This document shows, piece after piece, positions 8,437 through 18,495 of a DNA stretch of 64,000 nucleotides. Within the stretch, counting starts at the first letter, position 1; every line of letters begins with the position of its first letter. Origin of the DNA: Clostridium beijerinckii. GTDB lineage: Bacteria > Bacillota > Clostridia > Clostridiales > Clostridiaceae. The stretch is from contig CP029329.1 in NCBI GenBank assembly GCA_003129525.1, forward strand, positions 337,001 through 401,000, written 5' to 3'. The translations under genes and the position numbers were made by a program. The notes below the pieces were generated by a model that did not search any database, was not told the origin of the DNA, and was given only the letters and a program-made list of their open reading frames with translations.

Positions 8437-10647
8437 TTATTCTACTTCATCTATTTCATTTTTTAATCCTTCTGTACTATTTTTTGGTATCTTTAGCTCT
8501 TCTGTCTCTTCTCTCTTTGGTTCTTGTGTAATTTTAAAGAATACTTCTCTATTTGCTATATCTACATTTACACATTGTACTTTTACTTTATCTCCGAGTT
8601 TATAAATCTTCTTAGTTCTTTCACCCATTAAACTAAGATGTGCTTCATTAAATATATAATAATCATCATCTAAATCAGTAATATGAACTAAACCTTCAAT
8701 TGTGTTTGCTAGTTCCACAAATAATCCAAAAGTTGTAACTGAAGATATAACTCCATCAAACTCTTCTCCAATTTTGTCTTCCATATATTCAGCTTTTTTA
8801 AGGTCATCAACTTCTCTTTCTGCATCTTGTGCTTTTCTTTCCATTTCTGATGATTGCTTAGCTGCATATCCTACTATATTTTTTAATTTATTTATTCTCT
8901 TTTCATCTACTTCTCCATGCAGAAATTCCTTAATAATTCTGTGAATTTGTAAGTCTGGATATCTTCTTATTGGAGAAGTAAAGTGACAATAATATTGCGC
9001 CGCTAGTCCAAAGTGACCAGTACACTCTGGTGCATACCTTGCTTGCATCATAGAACGTAGCAATAAAGTACTTACAACAGTTTCTTCGTTTTTTCCCTTG
9101 ACTTTTTCCAGAACACCTTGGAAACTCTTTGGACTTATCTCCTCTGTCCACTGAACTGTATATCCTAAATTATAAACAAATTCTTTAAATTTAGCTAATT
9201 TCTCCTCATTTGGATTCTCATGTATTCTATATACAAAAGGTAAATGAGTCTCAAACATATGCTCTGCAACTGTTTCATTAGCAGCTAACATAAATTCTTC
9301 TACCATTCTATTAGATATTTCACGATCATAAGGTTTAATTTCAATTGGTTTTCCAAGCTCATTTAATGTAATTTTGGCTTCTGCAATTTCGAAATCAATA
9401 GCTCCTCTTCTAGTTCTCTTTGCTCTTAATATCTTGCAAAGCTCTTCCATATTCTTAAAGTCTTCATAAAGGTAATCATATCTCTTTATTAATTCTTCAT
9501 CATGATCCTTTAAAATCTTTGTAACGTCTGTATATGTCATTCTTTCATTAGTTTTAATAACAGATTCCACTATTTCATGATCTACTACTTTTCCTTTATG
9601 ATCTATTTCCATAAAACAAGTTAATGTCAATCTGTCTACTTTAGGATTCAAGGAACATATACCATTAGATAATTTTCTAGGTAGCATTGGGACAACCCTG
9701 TCTATTAAATAAACTGAAGTTGCTCTTTTTAATGCTTCTTTGTCTAAAGGGTTATTTTCCTTTACATAGTGAGTTACATCAGCAATGTGAACTCCTAGCT
9801 TAAAGTTTCCATTACTTAACTTTTCAATAGATACAGCGTCATCTAAATCCTTTGCATCTTCTCCATCTATTGTAACCATTTTTAAATCTCTTAAATCTCG
9901 TCTTCCTTTATATTCTTTTTCATCTATTTCCTCGGAAATACCGTCAGCGAAATTCAACACTTTATCACTAAATTCTTCAGGAAGTCCAAGTTTCTTTATA
10001 ATCATTAAAATATCTATTCCTCTATCGCCTTTTCTCCCTAAAACTTCTGTTACAACACCCTCTGCCTTTCTTTTTTCATCTGGCCATTTAGTAAGTTTAA
10101 CTGTAACAACATCTCCATCTTTAGCACCATTTCTATCCTTCTTTGAAATAAAAACGTCTTTAGATATTCTGGTATCTTCTGAAACTACAAATCCAAAATT
10201 CTTACAATCTTCATATATACCTACTATATTAGTTGTATTCCGTTCAATAATTTCAACTACTTCTCCTTCTCTTTTCTTAGTATTTGTATCTTCCCTAGTT
10301 ACTTTAACAGATATCTTATCCCCGTTCATAGCACCATTCATAGAAGTACTTTGAATAAACACATCATTTTGTCCTTCTTCATCTGGAATTAAAAATCCAA
10401 ATCCCTTTGCATGTGATTGAAGCTTTCCTATAACTAATCCTTCTTTTTCCTTACCGCTCTCAGCTATCATATATTTATTTTTCTTAGTTCTCATAATAAA
10501 GCCTTCATCTTCCATTATTTTTAAAGTCTTTTTAAAAGCATTATATTCATTTCTCTTTATATTAAATACAGCAACCAATTCTTCAATATCCATTGGTTTA
10601 TACGCAGATTCTTTCATAAAATTTCTTAAAGTTTGTTTAATTCCCAT
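8437..10647 (-). CDS. rnr: Ribonuclease R
   Basis: RNase R is a 3'-to-5' exoribonuclease that degrades structured RNA and cooperates with SmpB/tmRNA. The 736-residue protein has an N-terminal winged-helix region (about 1-65), cold-shock/OB domains (about 70-205; KGFGFLIPDEE), the RNB catalytic domain (about 240-570; the metal-binding cluster DGEDAKDLDDAV near 262-272) and an S1 domain (about 620-700; VISSVTTFGLFVEL), then an acidic tail. GGAGGT lies seven bases before the ATG at 10647; the in-frame ATG 15 bases earlier overlaps that ribosome site and is less likely. smpB follows 173 bp later. Confidence 0.95.
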   Translation of the reverse strand: MGIKQTLRNFMKESAYKPMDIEELVAVFNIKRNEYNAFKKTLKIMEDEGFIMRTKKNKYMIAESGKEKEGLVIGKLQSHAKGFGFLIPDEEGQNDVFIQSTSMNGAMNGDKISVKVTREDTNTKKREGEVVEIIERNTTNIVGIYEDCKNFGFVVSEDTRISKDVFISKKDRNGAKDGDVVTVKLTKWPDEKRKAEGVVTEVLGRKGDRGIDILMIIKKLGLPEEFSDKVLNFADGISEEIDEKEYKGRRDLRDLKMVTIDGEDAKDLDDAVSIEKLSNGNFKLGVHIADVTHYVKENNPLDKEALKRATSVYLIDRVVPMLPRKLSNGICSLNPKVDRLTLTCFMEIDHKGKVVDHEIVESVIKTNERMTYTDVTKILKDHDEELIKRYDYLYEDFKNMEELCKILRAKRTRRGAIDFEIAEAKITLNELGKPIEIKPYDREISNRMVEEFMLAANETVAEHMFETHLPFVYRIHENPNEEKLAKFKEFVYNLGYTVQWTEEISPKSFQGVLEKVKGKNEETVVSTLLLRSMMQARYAPECTGHFGLAAQYYCHFTSPIRRYPDLQIHRIIKEFLHGEVDEKRINKLKNIVGYAAKQSSEMERKAQDAEREVDDLKKAEYMEDKIGEEFDGVISSVTTFGLFVELANTIEGLVHITDLDDDYYIFNEAHLSLMGERTKKIYKLGDKVKVQCVNVDIANREVFFKITQEPKREETEELKIPKNSTEGLKNEIDEVE

Positions 10648-10887
10648 GATACTTACCTCCATTATACATTTTTATATGTATTATTACTTTATATCTATAT
10701 ACTACCACATTAATGTTCTACAACATAGATTTTATCTTTTTTATATTATTAGTATTGACATATAATTGTTTTTTATTTAATCTTTTTTTTAGATAACAAT
10801 CTCACTTTTTCAAAAGCTTATTCATCATTAACTTTTATTATTCCCTCTTATATTATTAATGTTATAGGCTAATCCTACTTCTATTTT

Positions 10888-11469
10888 TTAACTTAGCACT
10901 CTAGTATGCATTTCATTTAGTTCTTTAGGTGTATTAAGATTTATTAAAGATAATAATTTATCATCATATAACTTGATTTCATTTTCATAAATCTCTCTTA
11001 CTTTAATCTCAGTAAAAATATTTGAAATTTTTAATTTTTCTTCACTTAAATGTTGCTTCATAACATTCAAACAATTTTTAGAATATGTTGCAAATAATGG
11101 CTGAAATCTACCATCTATTTTAGGAACCACTGCATCATATCCTTTAATTTGTATTATATGATTTATTAATTGTAAATTTATAAAAGGCATATCACATGCA
11201 ACTACGAAACACTCATTAAAAGTTGCTTCTTTAATACCTGTATATAATCCTCCAAGTGATCCTTTATTGGTTATTATATCTTTCACTAAACGGACATTTG
11301 TGTATTCAAAATCTTCTGGTGCATTTGTAACTATTATTATTTCTGAAAAAAGCTCTCTAAATATATTTAAAATAATATCAATAATAGGTATGTCACCTAT
11401 TTTTATAAATGCCTTCTTCCGTCCCATCATCCTGCTATTTTTTCCTCCAGCTAATATTATCCCTGTCAT
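10888..11469 (-). CDS. mobA: Molybdenum cofactor guanylyltransferase MobA
   Basis: MobA joins GMP from GTP to molybdopterin to form the guanine dinucleotide cofactor used by DMSO-reductase-type enzymes such as formate dehydrogenase and some nitrate reductases. The 193-residue protein starts with the nucleotidyltransferase loop LAGGKNSRMMGRKKA (6-20) and has the metal-binding CDMPF (92-96). The length matches the family. AGGAGGTGATACT precedes the ATG. It is the last gene of a moeA-mobB-mobA run, 52 bp after mobB. A 240-bp gap then separates it from rnr, with no clear terminator seen. Confidence 0.92.
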   Translation of the reverse strand: MTGIILAGGKNSRMMGRKKAFIKIGDIPIIDIILNIFRELFSEIIIVTNAPEDFEYTNVRLVKDIITNKGSLGGLYTGIKEATFNECFVVACDMPFINLQLINHIIQIKGYDAVVPKIDGRFQPLFATYSKNCLNVMKQHLSEEKLKISNIFTEIKVREIYENEIKLYDDKLLSLINLNTPKELNEMHTRVLS

Positions 11470-11521
11470 AGTATCACCTCCTAGAAGAACAATAAACTAT
11501 ACTAAGTGTGCTTCTAAATAA

Positions 11522-12067
11522 CTATAGAATCTCCCTTATTTTAATATATTTGTCTTCTATAAAATTAGCAATTGAATTAATATCATTTAAATCTAAAAGT
11601 TGTATATCTATATTCAGCTCTTCATCACTAGCTACTGCAATAAAAGTTGAAATATTAAAATTACTATCTTCACACAATAATTTATTATCAACAGATTTTC
11701 TGTGAACTTCAATTTTAGGATAATTATTGTTTTTGAAACCTTCAATTAAAACAATATCTAAATTAGTAAAATATCTCATAATATCCTCAATATCTAATTC
11801 CTGCCTTACTGTTTGAATCATAGCAAGTTTTTCCGAAGAAGAAATTATTACATTATCAGCTCCTGCTTGTGTAAATCTATAGCTATCTTTACCTTTTTTA
11901 TCAATATCAAGTTTATGAGCATCATGTTTTAATACTCCTACACTATAATTTCTCTGTTTTAAAATTTTAATTAAGCTTTCAATAAGTGTAGTTTTTCCAA
12001 CATTGGACTTTGTTGCAACAATAGAAATTACTAAATTTTCTTTTTTATTTAAATATAAATCTGCCAT
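11522..12067 (-). CDS. mobB: Molybdopterin-guanine dinucleotide biosynthesis adaptor MobB
   Basis: MobB is a small P-loop GTPase that assists MobA in the last step of molybdenum cofactor synthesis. Walker A is TKSNVGKTT (19-27), and the LKHDAHKLDIDKKGKDSYRF block after it is typical of MobB. A hydrophobic strand with DIVLIEGFK lies near residue 110. The 181-residue length is normal. Its start lies 23 bp inside the end of moeA, so the two are likely translationally coupled. Mob proteins are dispensable to cells that use only plain molybdopterin, so their presence implies enzymes needing the dinucleotide form. Confidence 0.92.
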   Translation of the reverse strand: MADLYLNKKENLVISIVATKSNVGKTTLIESLIKILKQRNYSVGVLKHDAHKLDIDKKGKDSYRFTQAGADNVIISSSEKLAMIQTVRQELDIEDIMRYFTNLDIVLIEGFKNNNYPKIEVHRKSVDNKLLCEDSNFNISTFIAVASDEELNIDIQLLDLNDINSIANFIEDKYIKIREIL

Positions 12068-13256
12068 TAAAAACTTCTCCTACATGCACATCTTCAACAT
12101 CTTCCGGTATAATAACAATTCCATTTGCTTTACTAATAGTCACTAATTGATTTGAACTTTGTGAACCAATTTTATGTGCATAATAAACTTCATTTTCTTT
12201 TTTTAAATCAACGTAAACAAAATCTCTTCTACCTACTTTAGACTTAAAATCATCTGCTAAAATCACATTAAATTCTTCATTATAAAAATTATTTTTCCTC
12301 ATAATTTTTTTTATTGCTGGTTTAACAAATTCCTCAAAAGTATTAATTGCAGATAACGGATTTCCTGGAAGTCCAAAAAATAGTTTTTTCTTATAAGTAG
12401 CAAAGGTTACAGGCTTCCCAGGTTTAATAGCTACTTTATTAAATTTTATATCCGCTCCAATGTCGCCTAAAATCTCTTCTATAAAATCATAATCACCTAC
12501 TGAAACTCCTCCAGAAGTTATTACAATATCGGATTCCTTTAGAGATAAATTAATCTTTTCACGTAAGATGTCTTTGTCATCACAAACAATTCCAAAAGAT
12601 ATTACCCTTGCCCCTATTTTTTCAATTAAAGAAATTAAAGCATATTCATTGCAATTTCTTATTTTACCGTTTGATATTGTACTATCTATATCTACTAATT
12701 CATCTCCAGTTATAATTAGTGCAACAACAGGACTTTTATGTACTTTAACCTTTTTATAACCTAACGATGCTAATAATCCTATCTCAGAGGGCCTTATAAT
12801 ACTGCCTTTTTTTAAAGCTAAATCCCCTACTCTAAGTTCCTCCCCTAATTTAATAATATTTGTGTCTTTTTTTACCTTTTCATTTATATATATTTTATTA
12901 TTTTCTACAATGACTTTTTCAATTTCTATTACAGAATCAGCATAATTGGGTACTGGTGCTCCAGTCATTATTTTATACGCCTCACCATGTTCTAATATTT
13001 CCGTGCAATACTCCCCTGCTTTTATTGTATTTTTAATTTTAAATTCAGTTATATTTTCATTACTAGCACTTTCTGTATCTTCACTTTTTATTGCATACCC
13101 ATCCATAGCAGATTTATTAAATGGTGGTAAATTATCTTTAGAATAAATATTTTCTCCTAAAACTCTGTCATTGCATTGTAGTATGTCTCTTTCCTCTAAA
13201 GACGATAATTCTATATAATCAAAAATTATTTTTTGAGCTTCCTTAAAATTAATCAC
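12045..13256 (-). CDS. moeA: Molybdopterin molybdenumtransferase MoeA
   Basis: MoeA inserts molybdate (or tungstate) into adenylated molybdopterin. Family motifs are PPFNKSAMDGYA near residue 44, VPNYADSVIEIE, GDELVD, SGGVSVGDYDF and the FGLPGNPLSA loop near residue 290, followed by the small C-terminal MoeA domain. The start chosen is a GTG at 13256, ten bases after AAAGGA; the in-frame TTG at 13274 lies upstream of that ribosome site and cannot use it. This gives 403 residues, normal for the family. It heads moeA-mobB-mobA. A structured 228-bp segment lies 55 bp upstream, where a leader switch would sit. Confidence 0.94.
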   Translation of the reverse strand: MINFKEAQKIIFDYIELSSLEERDILQCNDRVLGENIYSKDNLPPFNKSAMDGYAIKSEDTESASNENITEFKIKNTIKAGEYCTEILEHGEAYKIMTGAPVPNYADSVIEIEKVIVENNKIYINEKVKKDTNIIKLGEELRVGDLALKKGSIIRPSEIGLLASLGYKKVKVHKSPVVALIITGDELVDIDSTISNGKIRNCNEYALISLIEKIGARVISFGIVCDDKDILREKINLSLKESDIVITSGGVSVGDYDFIEEILGDIGADIKFNKVAIKPGKPVTFATYKKKLFFGLPGNPLSAINTFEEFVKPAIKKIMRKNNFYNEEFNVILADDFKSKVGRRDFVYVDLKKENEVYYAHKIGSQSSNQLVTISKANGIVIIPEDVEDVHVGEVFNGRFIFK

Positions 13257-13310
13257 TGTATAATTTCCTTTCAATAATTATTTTTATTTATATATTTCAT
13301 AGTTAAATTG

Positions 13311-13538
13311 TTACCTTTTTTACTCTAAACATGCTAATACGCTTGTAAATATTCCTTCCCTAAGAAGGACATAATCACCTACTAAGTTCTTAATTTCACA
13401 ACCATTATGGCATTACTTTACTATTTGAGTTGCTTCTAATAAGAAAAGATGTCATGATTCTGGTGTGTTCCGAACCTATTTCTGATACTCCAGTTAGAGA
13501 CATCTAATGCCTCTAGCTTTCTAGTCAGCTTAAGGTAA
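13311..13538 (-). other. Candidate structured RNA leader upstream of moeA
   Basis: This non-coding segment has nested pairing best read on the minus strand. The outer helix is TTACCTT (13532-13538) with AAGGTAA (13311-13317). Inside, GGCATTA (13505-13511) pairs with TAATGCC (13409-13415) and encloses AGATGTC (13499-13505) paired with GACATCT (13447-13453), sharing a base at the helix junction. A further hairpin, TCCTTC/GAAGGA, is at 13353-13369, and CTAGAAAGCTAG near 13513-13524 can fold. It lies between the secG terminator and moeA. It does not match the molybdenum-cofactor riboswitch, 6S, SRP or tmRNA sequences as I remember them. It could be a riboswitch, a stand-alone RNA or a mobile repeat. 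Confidence 0.45.
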
Positions 13539-13613
13539 ATTATTCATACAAGTTTTATATATATAAAAACACCTTATTCTATACTTGTCAATTTTAAATT
13601 TAGTATTTACTTT

Positions 13614-13662
13614 AAAAGAATTGCCTCCCAATGAATTTAATCTGTTGAGAAGCAATTCTTTT
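13614..13662. terminator. Bidirectional terminator-like hairpin
   Basis: AAAAGAATTGC pairs exactly with GCAATTCTTTT around a 27-base loop. It lies downstream of secG and may back up the hairpin at 13674, or mark the start of the independent moeA unit. Confidence 0.55.
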
Positions 13663-13673
13663 ATTTTATAAAC

Positions 13674-13699
13674 AAAAAAAGCTACTTGAATAAAGTAGC
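13674..13699 (-). terminator. secG terminator
   Basis: GCTACTT/AAGTAGC stem with a 5-base loop, followed on the minus strand by seven T residues. It lies 10 bp after the secG stop. Confidence 0.85.
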
Positions 13700-13708
13700 T
13701 CAGATTTA

Positions 13709-13942
13709 TTATTTTACTAAATTTAATACAATCGAATTTATTGCAAAAAGTGCCATAAACATAACTGTTAATCTTACAAGAATTACTTCTTTAGTTCTTG
13801 ATTTGTTTTTTGAAAAGAATGTTTCTTGTGTACTTCCTTGTATTAAACCACTTAAAGCATCAGATTTACCAGGTTGCATAAAAATTGTTACGACAACACC
13901 TAATCCAAATAACACTTCAAAGACTAATAATATATTTTGCAT
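13709..13942 (-). CDS. secG: Preprotein translocase subunit SecG
   Basis: SecG is the small auxiliary subunit of the SecYEG protein export channel. The 77-residue protein has two hydrophobic helices (about 3-22 and 52-73) joined by a polar loop containing the conserved MQPGKSDALSGLIQGS segment. The ATG at 13942 is six bases after AGGAGGTG; a GTG nine bases earlier overlaps that ribosome site and is rejected. It lies 180 bp downstream of eno. In many Firmicutes secG is followed by rnr and smpB, but here the moeA-mobB-mobA genes lie between. Confidence 0.93.
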   Translation of the reverse strand: MQNILLVFEVLFGLGVVVTIFMQPGKSDALSGLIQGSTQETFFSKNKSRTKEVILVRLTVMFMALFAINSIVLNLVK

Positions 13943-14064
13943 AGGTAACACCTCCTATAATGATCAATAACGTCAATCTAAATAATATCACATTTATTCA
14001 TTCATTACAACTTTCTGTAGTGAAAATTTCATACTACTACAATAAAAACTTGTGTAAATATAAA

Positions 14065-14112
14065 AATAGTTGATAATACAAAAAATTCACATTTCTTATA
14101 CTACCAACTATA
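14065..14112 (-). terminator. eno terminator
   Basis: A long imperfect stem (ATAGTTGGTAGTATAA with TTGTATTATCAACTAT) is followed by TTTTTA on the minus strand, 12 bp beyond the eno stop. Confidence 0.65.
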
Positions 14113-14124
14113 TGTCAATTCATT

Positions 14125-15417
<1,293 letters not shown>

Positions 15418-15561
15418 TTAATATTACCTCCTCATTTTATAATTACATTGAGAATTCTTCTCATTGTAATTATAATACATAACATCTAAATTTAAAAGCT
15501 TTTTTTCATTTACCATAATATTATTAGTAAATTATTTAATGAATATTCATATTAATATAGA

Positions 15562-15630
15562 ATAATAAAAAAATTAACTATAGATACTCCAAGTTTAAGT
15601 TGAACTTAGATTTAGAGTATCTATAGTTAA
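15562..15630 (-). terminator. Strong terminator after the kinase-like gene
   Basis: TTAACTATAGATACTC pairs perfectly with GAGTATCTATAGTTAA (15574-15630) and is followed on the minus strand by TTTTTTTATTATTC. It starts 10 bp after the stop codon. Confidence 0.9.
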
Positions 15631-15639
15631 CCTTTATTT

Positions 15640-16239
15640 TTATTCTAATGTAGATAAATTTGTTCTTTCACAATACCTTTTAAATTTCAATTCCCATGAT
15701 ATTGCTATCTTTGAATCTATTTTTTTTATACCTGTAAAAAATTCTTCTAGCACTCCAATTCTATTTAATCCTTTCATTAAATGCCTTGGATGATCAACTT
15801 TTCTAGTATAAGCTTTTTTAGGGTCTATTATCATAAGTTTTTCATTATCTGAAACATAAATATCTCTACATCTAATATCTAACTTCTTGAATTTAAGCCT
15901 CTTAAATTCTAATAGTAAATCATATATATTTTCAATTAATCTTTGACTAATTCCATTTTGTTTTATATATTTGTCAAGTCTTTTGCCTTCTACCATATCT
16001 CTTATAACATAGAATTTCCCCCTTTTATATAAATACGGAAAATATTTAGATCCATTTGTTTTAGCAAGAATACTTCCTTCATCATTACATACCTTTTTTC
16101 TTAAAAATATTTTGATAGCTTTTTTATTTGGTAATTCGTACACCACTCCATTATTCCCTTGACCTAGATAATTAGCCTCTCTAAATAAATTTTCAGTGAT
16201 TTCATCAAAATCAGCAGAGTATGCAAAATTCTTTTTCAT
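15640..16239 (-). CDS. Small protein-kinase-like protein
   Basis: This 199-residue protein resembles a minimal eukaryotic-type Ser/Thr kinase. It has a glycine-rich loop LGQGNNGVVYEL (about 26-37), a candidate ATP lysine in KAIKIF, a hinge-like FYVIRDMVEGKRLDKYI, and a catalytic-loop equivalent KLDIRCRDIYV that keeps the catalytic Asp but has Asp where Asn is normal. The DFG position reads IIDPKKA, keeping the metal-binding Asp. The C-terminal lobe is very short. AAGG precedes the ATG. It lies between gpmI and eno with its own terminator. It could be an active small kinase (RIO/Kae1-like in size) or a regulatory pseudokinase; substrate unknown. Confidence 0.75.
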   Translation of the reverse strand: MKKNFAYSADFDEITENLFREANYLGQGNNGVVYELPNKKAIKIFLRKKVCNDEGSILAKTNGSKYFPYLYKRGKFYVIRDMVEGKRLDKYIKQNGISQRLIENIYDLLLEFKRLKFKKLDIRCRDIYVSDNEKLMIIDPKKAYTRKVDHPRHLMKGLNRIGVLEEFFTGIKKIDSKIAISWELKFKRYCERTNLSTLE

Positions 16240-16492
16240 ATCATCAACCTTAAATCTTTTTTATAAATATATTAATTTAAAATTTAGTTTATGCGGTTTT
16301 ACTTAAATGATTCTCTAAAATTTCGCAAATTTTATTACTTTAAAATACTTTCTGTAAAAAAAATTGTCTCAAAATAAAATAAACTTGTATACTTTTACGA
16401 ATATTATGTTGTTTTTAAGTAGATAAGTCTGAATCATTTAGTCTACTAATGAATGTGAGTATAGTTTCCTAAGTATCATTATTTTTGAACAT

Positions 16493-16537
16493 ATAAAAAC
16501 TGCCTTAAAACAATTTAAAATTATCTTAAGGCAGTCA
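16493..16537 (-). terminator. gpmI operon terminator
   Basis: ACTGCCTTAA/TTAAGGCAGT is a perfect 10-bp stem followed by TTTTTATATG on the minus strand. It lies about 80 bp after gpmI, past the repeat at 16546-16612. The rest of 16240-16492 upstream of the kinase-like gene shows no gene and holds its promoter. Confidence 0.85.
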
Positions 16538-16545
16538 TCTTATGT

Positions 16546-16612
16546 AAGGCCCTTGAAAATAACTAGTCAATATCCTAATCTATATTTGACTTATTATTTT
16601 TTCATTTACCTT
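16546..16612. repeat. MITE-like AGGCATATG element, copy 1
   Basis: Left end AAGGCCCTTGAAAATAACTA and right end (reversed) AAAGGTAAATGAAAAAATAA form imperfect terminal inverted repeats around TCAATAT...TATTTGAC. It belongs to the family seen at 28315, 37375, 41854 and 55010. It can fold as a bidirectional terminator just after gpmI. Confidence 0.65.
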
Positions 16613-16616
16613 TAAA

Positions 16617-18143
16617 TTATTTATTTACTACTAAATTTTCACCAGTCATTTCAGCCGGTATTTCAACACCTAATTGAGTTAACATTGTTGGTGCAATATC
16701 AGCAAGTTTTCCATCATTTAACTTCTTATTTTCTGTATGATTTGATACCCAAACAAATGGTACTGGTTGTGTAGTATGAGCTGTAAATGGAGTTCCTGTT
16801 GAGAAATCTATCATAGTTTCAGCATTACCATGGTCTGCAGTAATAAACACGCATCCATCCTTTTCTAATACCTTATTTACAACATTCCCCAAACATTCAT
16901 CAACTGCTTCTATTGCTTTAACAGCTGCTTCAACAATTCCTGTATGACCAACCATGTCTGGATTTGCAAAGTTTAAGATTATCATGTCATATTTATCACT
17001 ATCTAATCTAGCTAATAATTCTTCTGTTACTTCATATGCACTCATTTCTGGCTTTAAGTCATAAGTTGCAACCTTTGGTGAAGGAATTACTATTCTATCT
17101 TCACCTGGATTTTCTTTTTCTACTCCGCCATTAAAGAAGAAAGTAACATGGGCATATTTTTCAGTTTCAGCGATTCTTAATTGATTTAATCCCTTACTAC
17201 TTACATATTCTCCAAGAGTATTAGCTAAAGTTTGTGGAGTATATGCAACATTTACACCTTCTAAAGTCTTATCATATTGAGTCATTGTTACAAAAGTAAG
17301 GTTTAAAGTTTCTCTCTTAAACCCAGCAAATTCTTTATCGTTAATAGCTCTAGTTATTTCTCTAGCTCTATCTGGTCTAAAGTTAAAGAAGATAACTGAA
17401 TCTTCATTTTTTATGTTACCACCTTCAGTTATTACTGTTGGTAGAACAAATTCATCAGTTTTATTATCGTGATATGAATTTTCCATAGCTTCTACTGCGC
17501 TATTTGCAGTTTCACCTTTTCCTAAAACTACTGCGTTATATGCAAGTTCAACTCTTTCCCATCTATTATCTCTATCCATAGCATAATATCTACCGCTTAT
17601 AGTAGCAATCTTACCTATACCTACTTCAGCCATAATTTTTTCAGTTTTTTCTACGAATTCTTTTCCTGATGAAGGTGGTACATCTCTTCCATCCATAAAT
17701 GCATGAAGATAAACATTTTGAACTCCTTCTTTTTTAGCAAATTCTAAAAGTCCTCTTAAATGATCAATATGTGAGTGAACCCCACCGTCTGATAAAAGTC
17801 CCATTAAGTGCAAAGCTGATCCACTTTTTTTTGCATTATCCATAGCTAGCTTAAGAGCTTCATTTTCAAAGAAATCTCCATCTGAAATTGCTTTTGTAAT
17901 TCTAGTTAATTCTTGGTATACTATTCTACCTGATCCAATATTCAAATGTCCAACTTCTGAATTACCCATTTGGCCTTCTGGTAATCCAACTGGCATTCCA
18001 CTTGCTTGTAATTGTGAAGTAGGATATTTTTCAAACAATTTATCTAAATTAGGTTTATTTGCTAAACTTACAGCATTTCCTTCTGATTTTGGTGCAATTC
18101 CAAAACCATCCAATATCATTAACATAACAGGTTTTTTTGACAT
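16617..18143 (-). CDS. gpmI: 2,3-bisphosphoglycerate-independent phosphoglycerate mutase
   Basis: This enzyme interconverts 3- and 2-phosphoglycerate using two Mn2+ ions and no bisphosphoglycerate cofactor. The 508-residue length is standard. The alkaline phosphatase-like domain starts MILDGFG and carries the phosphoserine motif [16 protein letters not shown] near residue 62. The phosphotransferase insert holds [11 protein letters not shown] and [11 protein letters not shown]. Later metal ligands are in [12 protein letters not shown] and [21 protein letters not shown] precedes the ATG. It is the last gene of the cggR-gap-pgk-tpiA-gpmI cluster; a tpiA terminator lies between it and tpiA, so it may have its own promoter or depend on read-through. 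Confidence 0.98.
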   Translation of the reverse strand: MSKKPVMLMILDGFGIAPKSEGNAVSLANKPNLDKLFEKYPTSQLQASGMPVGLPEGQMGNSEVGHLNIGSGRIVYQELTRITKAISDGDFFENEALKLAMDNAKKSGSALHLMGLLSDGGVHSHIDHLRGLLEFAKKEGVQNVYLHAFMDGRDVPPSSGKEFVEKTEKIMAEVGIGKIATISGRYYAMDRDNRWERVELAYNAVVLGKGETANSAVEAMENSYHDNKTDEFVLPTVITEGGNIKNEDSVIFFNFRPDRAREITRAINDKEFAGFKRETLNLTFVTMTQYDKTLEGVNVAYTPQTLANTLGEYVSSKGLNQLRIAETEKYAHVTFFFNGGVEKENPGEDRIVIPSPKVATYDLKPEMSAYEVTEELLARLDSDKYDMIILNFANPDMVGHTGIVEAAVKAIEAVDECLGNVVNKVLEKDGCVFITADHGNAETMIDFSTGTPFTAHTTQPVPFVWVSNHTENKKLNDGKLADIAPTMLTQLGVEIPAEMTGENLVVNK

Positions 18144-18452
18144 TTCCTATCCCTCCAAATTTCCTCAATTTTAGATCATAATATATTAATCTTACTTTAT
18201 TATATACTATATTTAATCTATTAAATTATATTATTTTTTTACACTTATTGCAACTTATAAAGGCTAAAATAGGTGTATATAACTTAAATAAGAGAATATA
18301 AATACTTTGTTTGACCATAATAATAAAAATTGCTTAAAAAATGGAATTTTTAAAATTAAAATTTATTTTTTAGGCGATTTCTATAGAAATATGTGATTTC
18401 TTGATAAATTCTAGAAAACATAACTTTAATCAGTATTTTTTTATTATATAAT

Positions 18453-18485
18453 AAAAAAAGCTATGAACAAAAAGTTCATAGCTTT
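18453..18485 (-). terminator. tpiA terminator
   Basis: AAAGCTATGAAC/GTTCATAGCTTT is a perfect 12-bp stem with a 5-base loop, ending in TTTTTTTATT on the minus strand. The remaining gap, 18144-18452, is AT-rich with no gene and no other structure I can support; it probably holds a gpmI promoter. Confidence 0.92.
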
Positions 18486-18495
18486 AAAAAACATC

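Noticed and set aside
13311-13538. Calling the moeA leader a Moco riboswitch, 6S RNA or SRP RNA outright
   Set aside because: The sequence motifs that I remember for those families are not visible. The element is reported only as structured.
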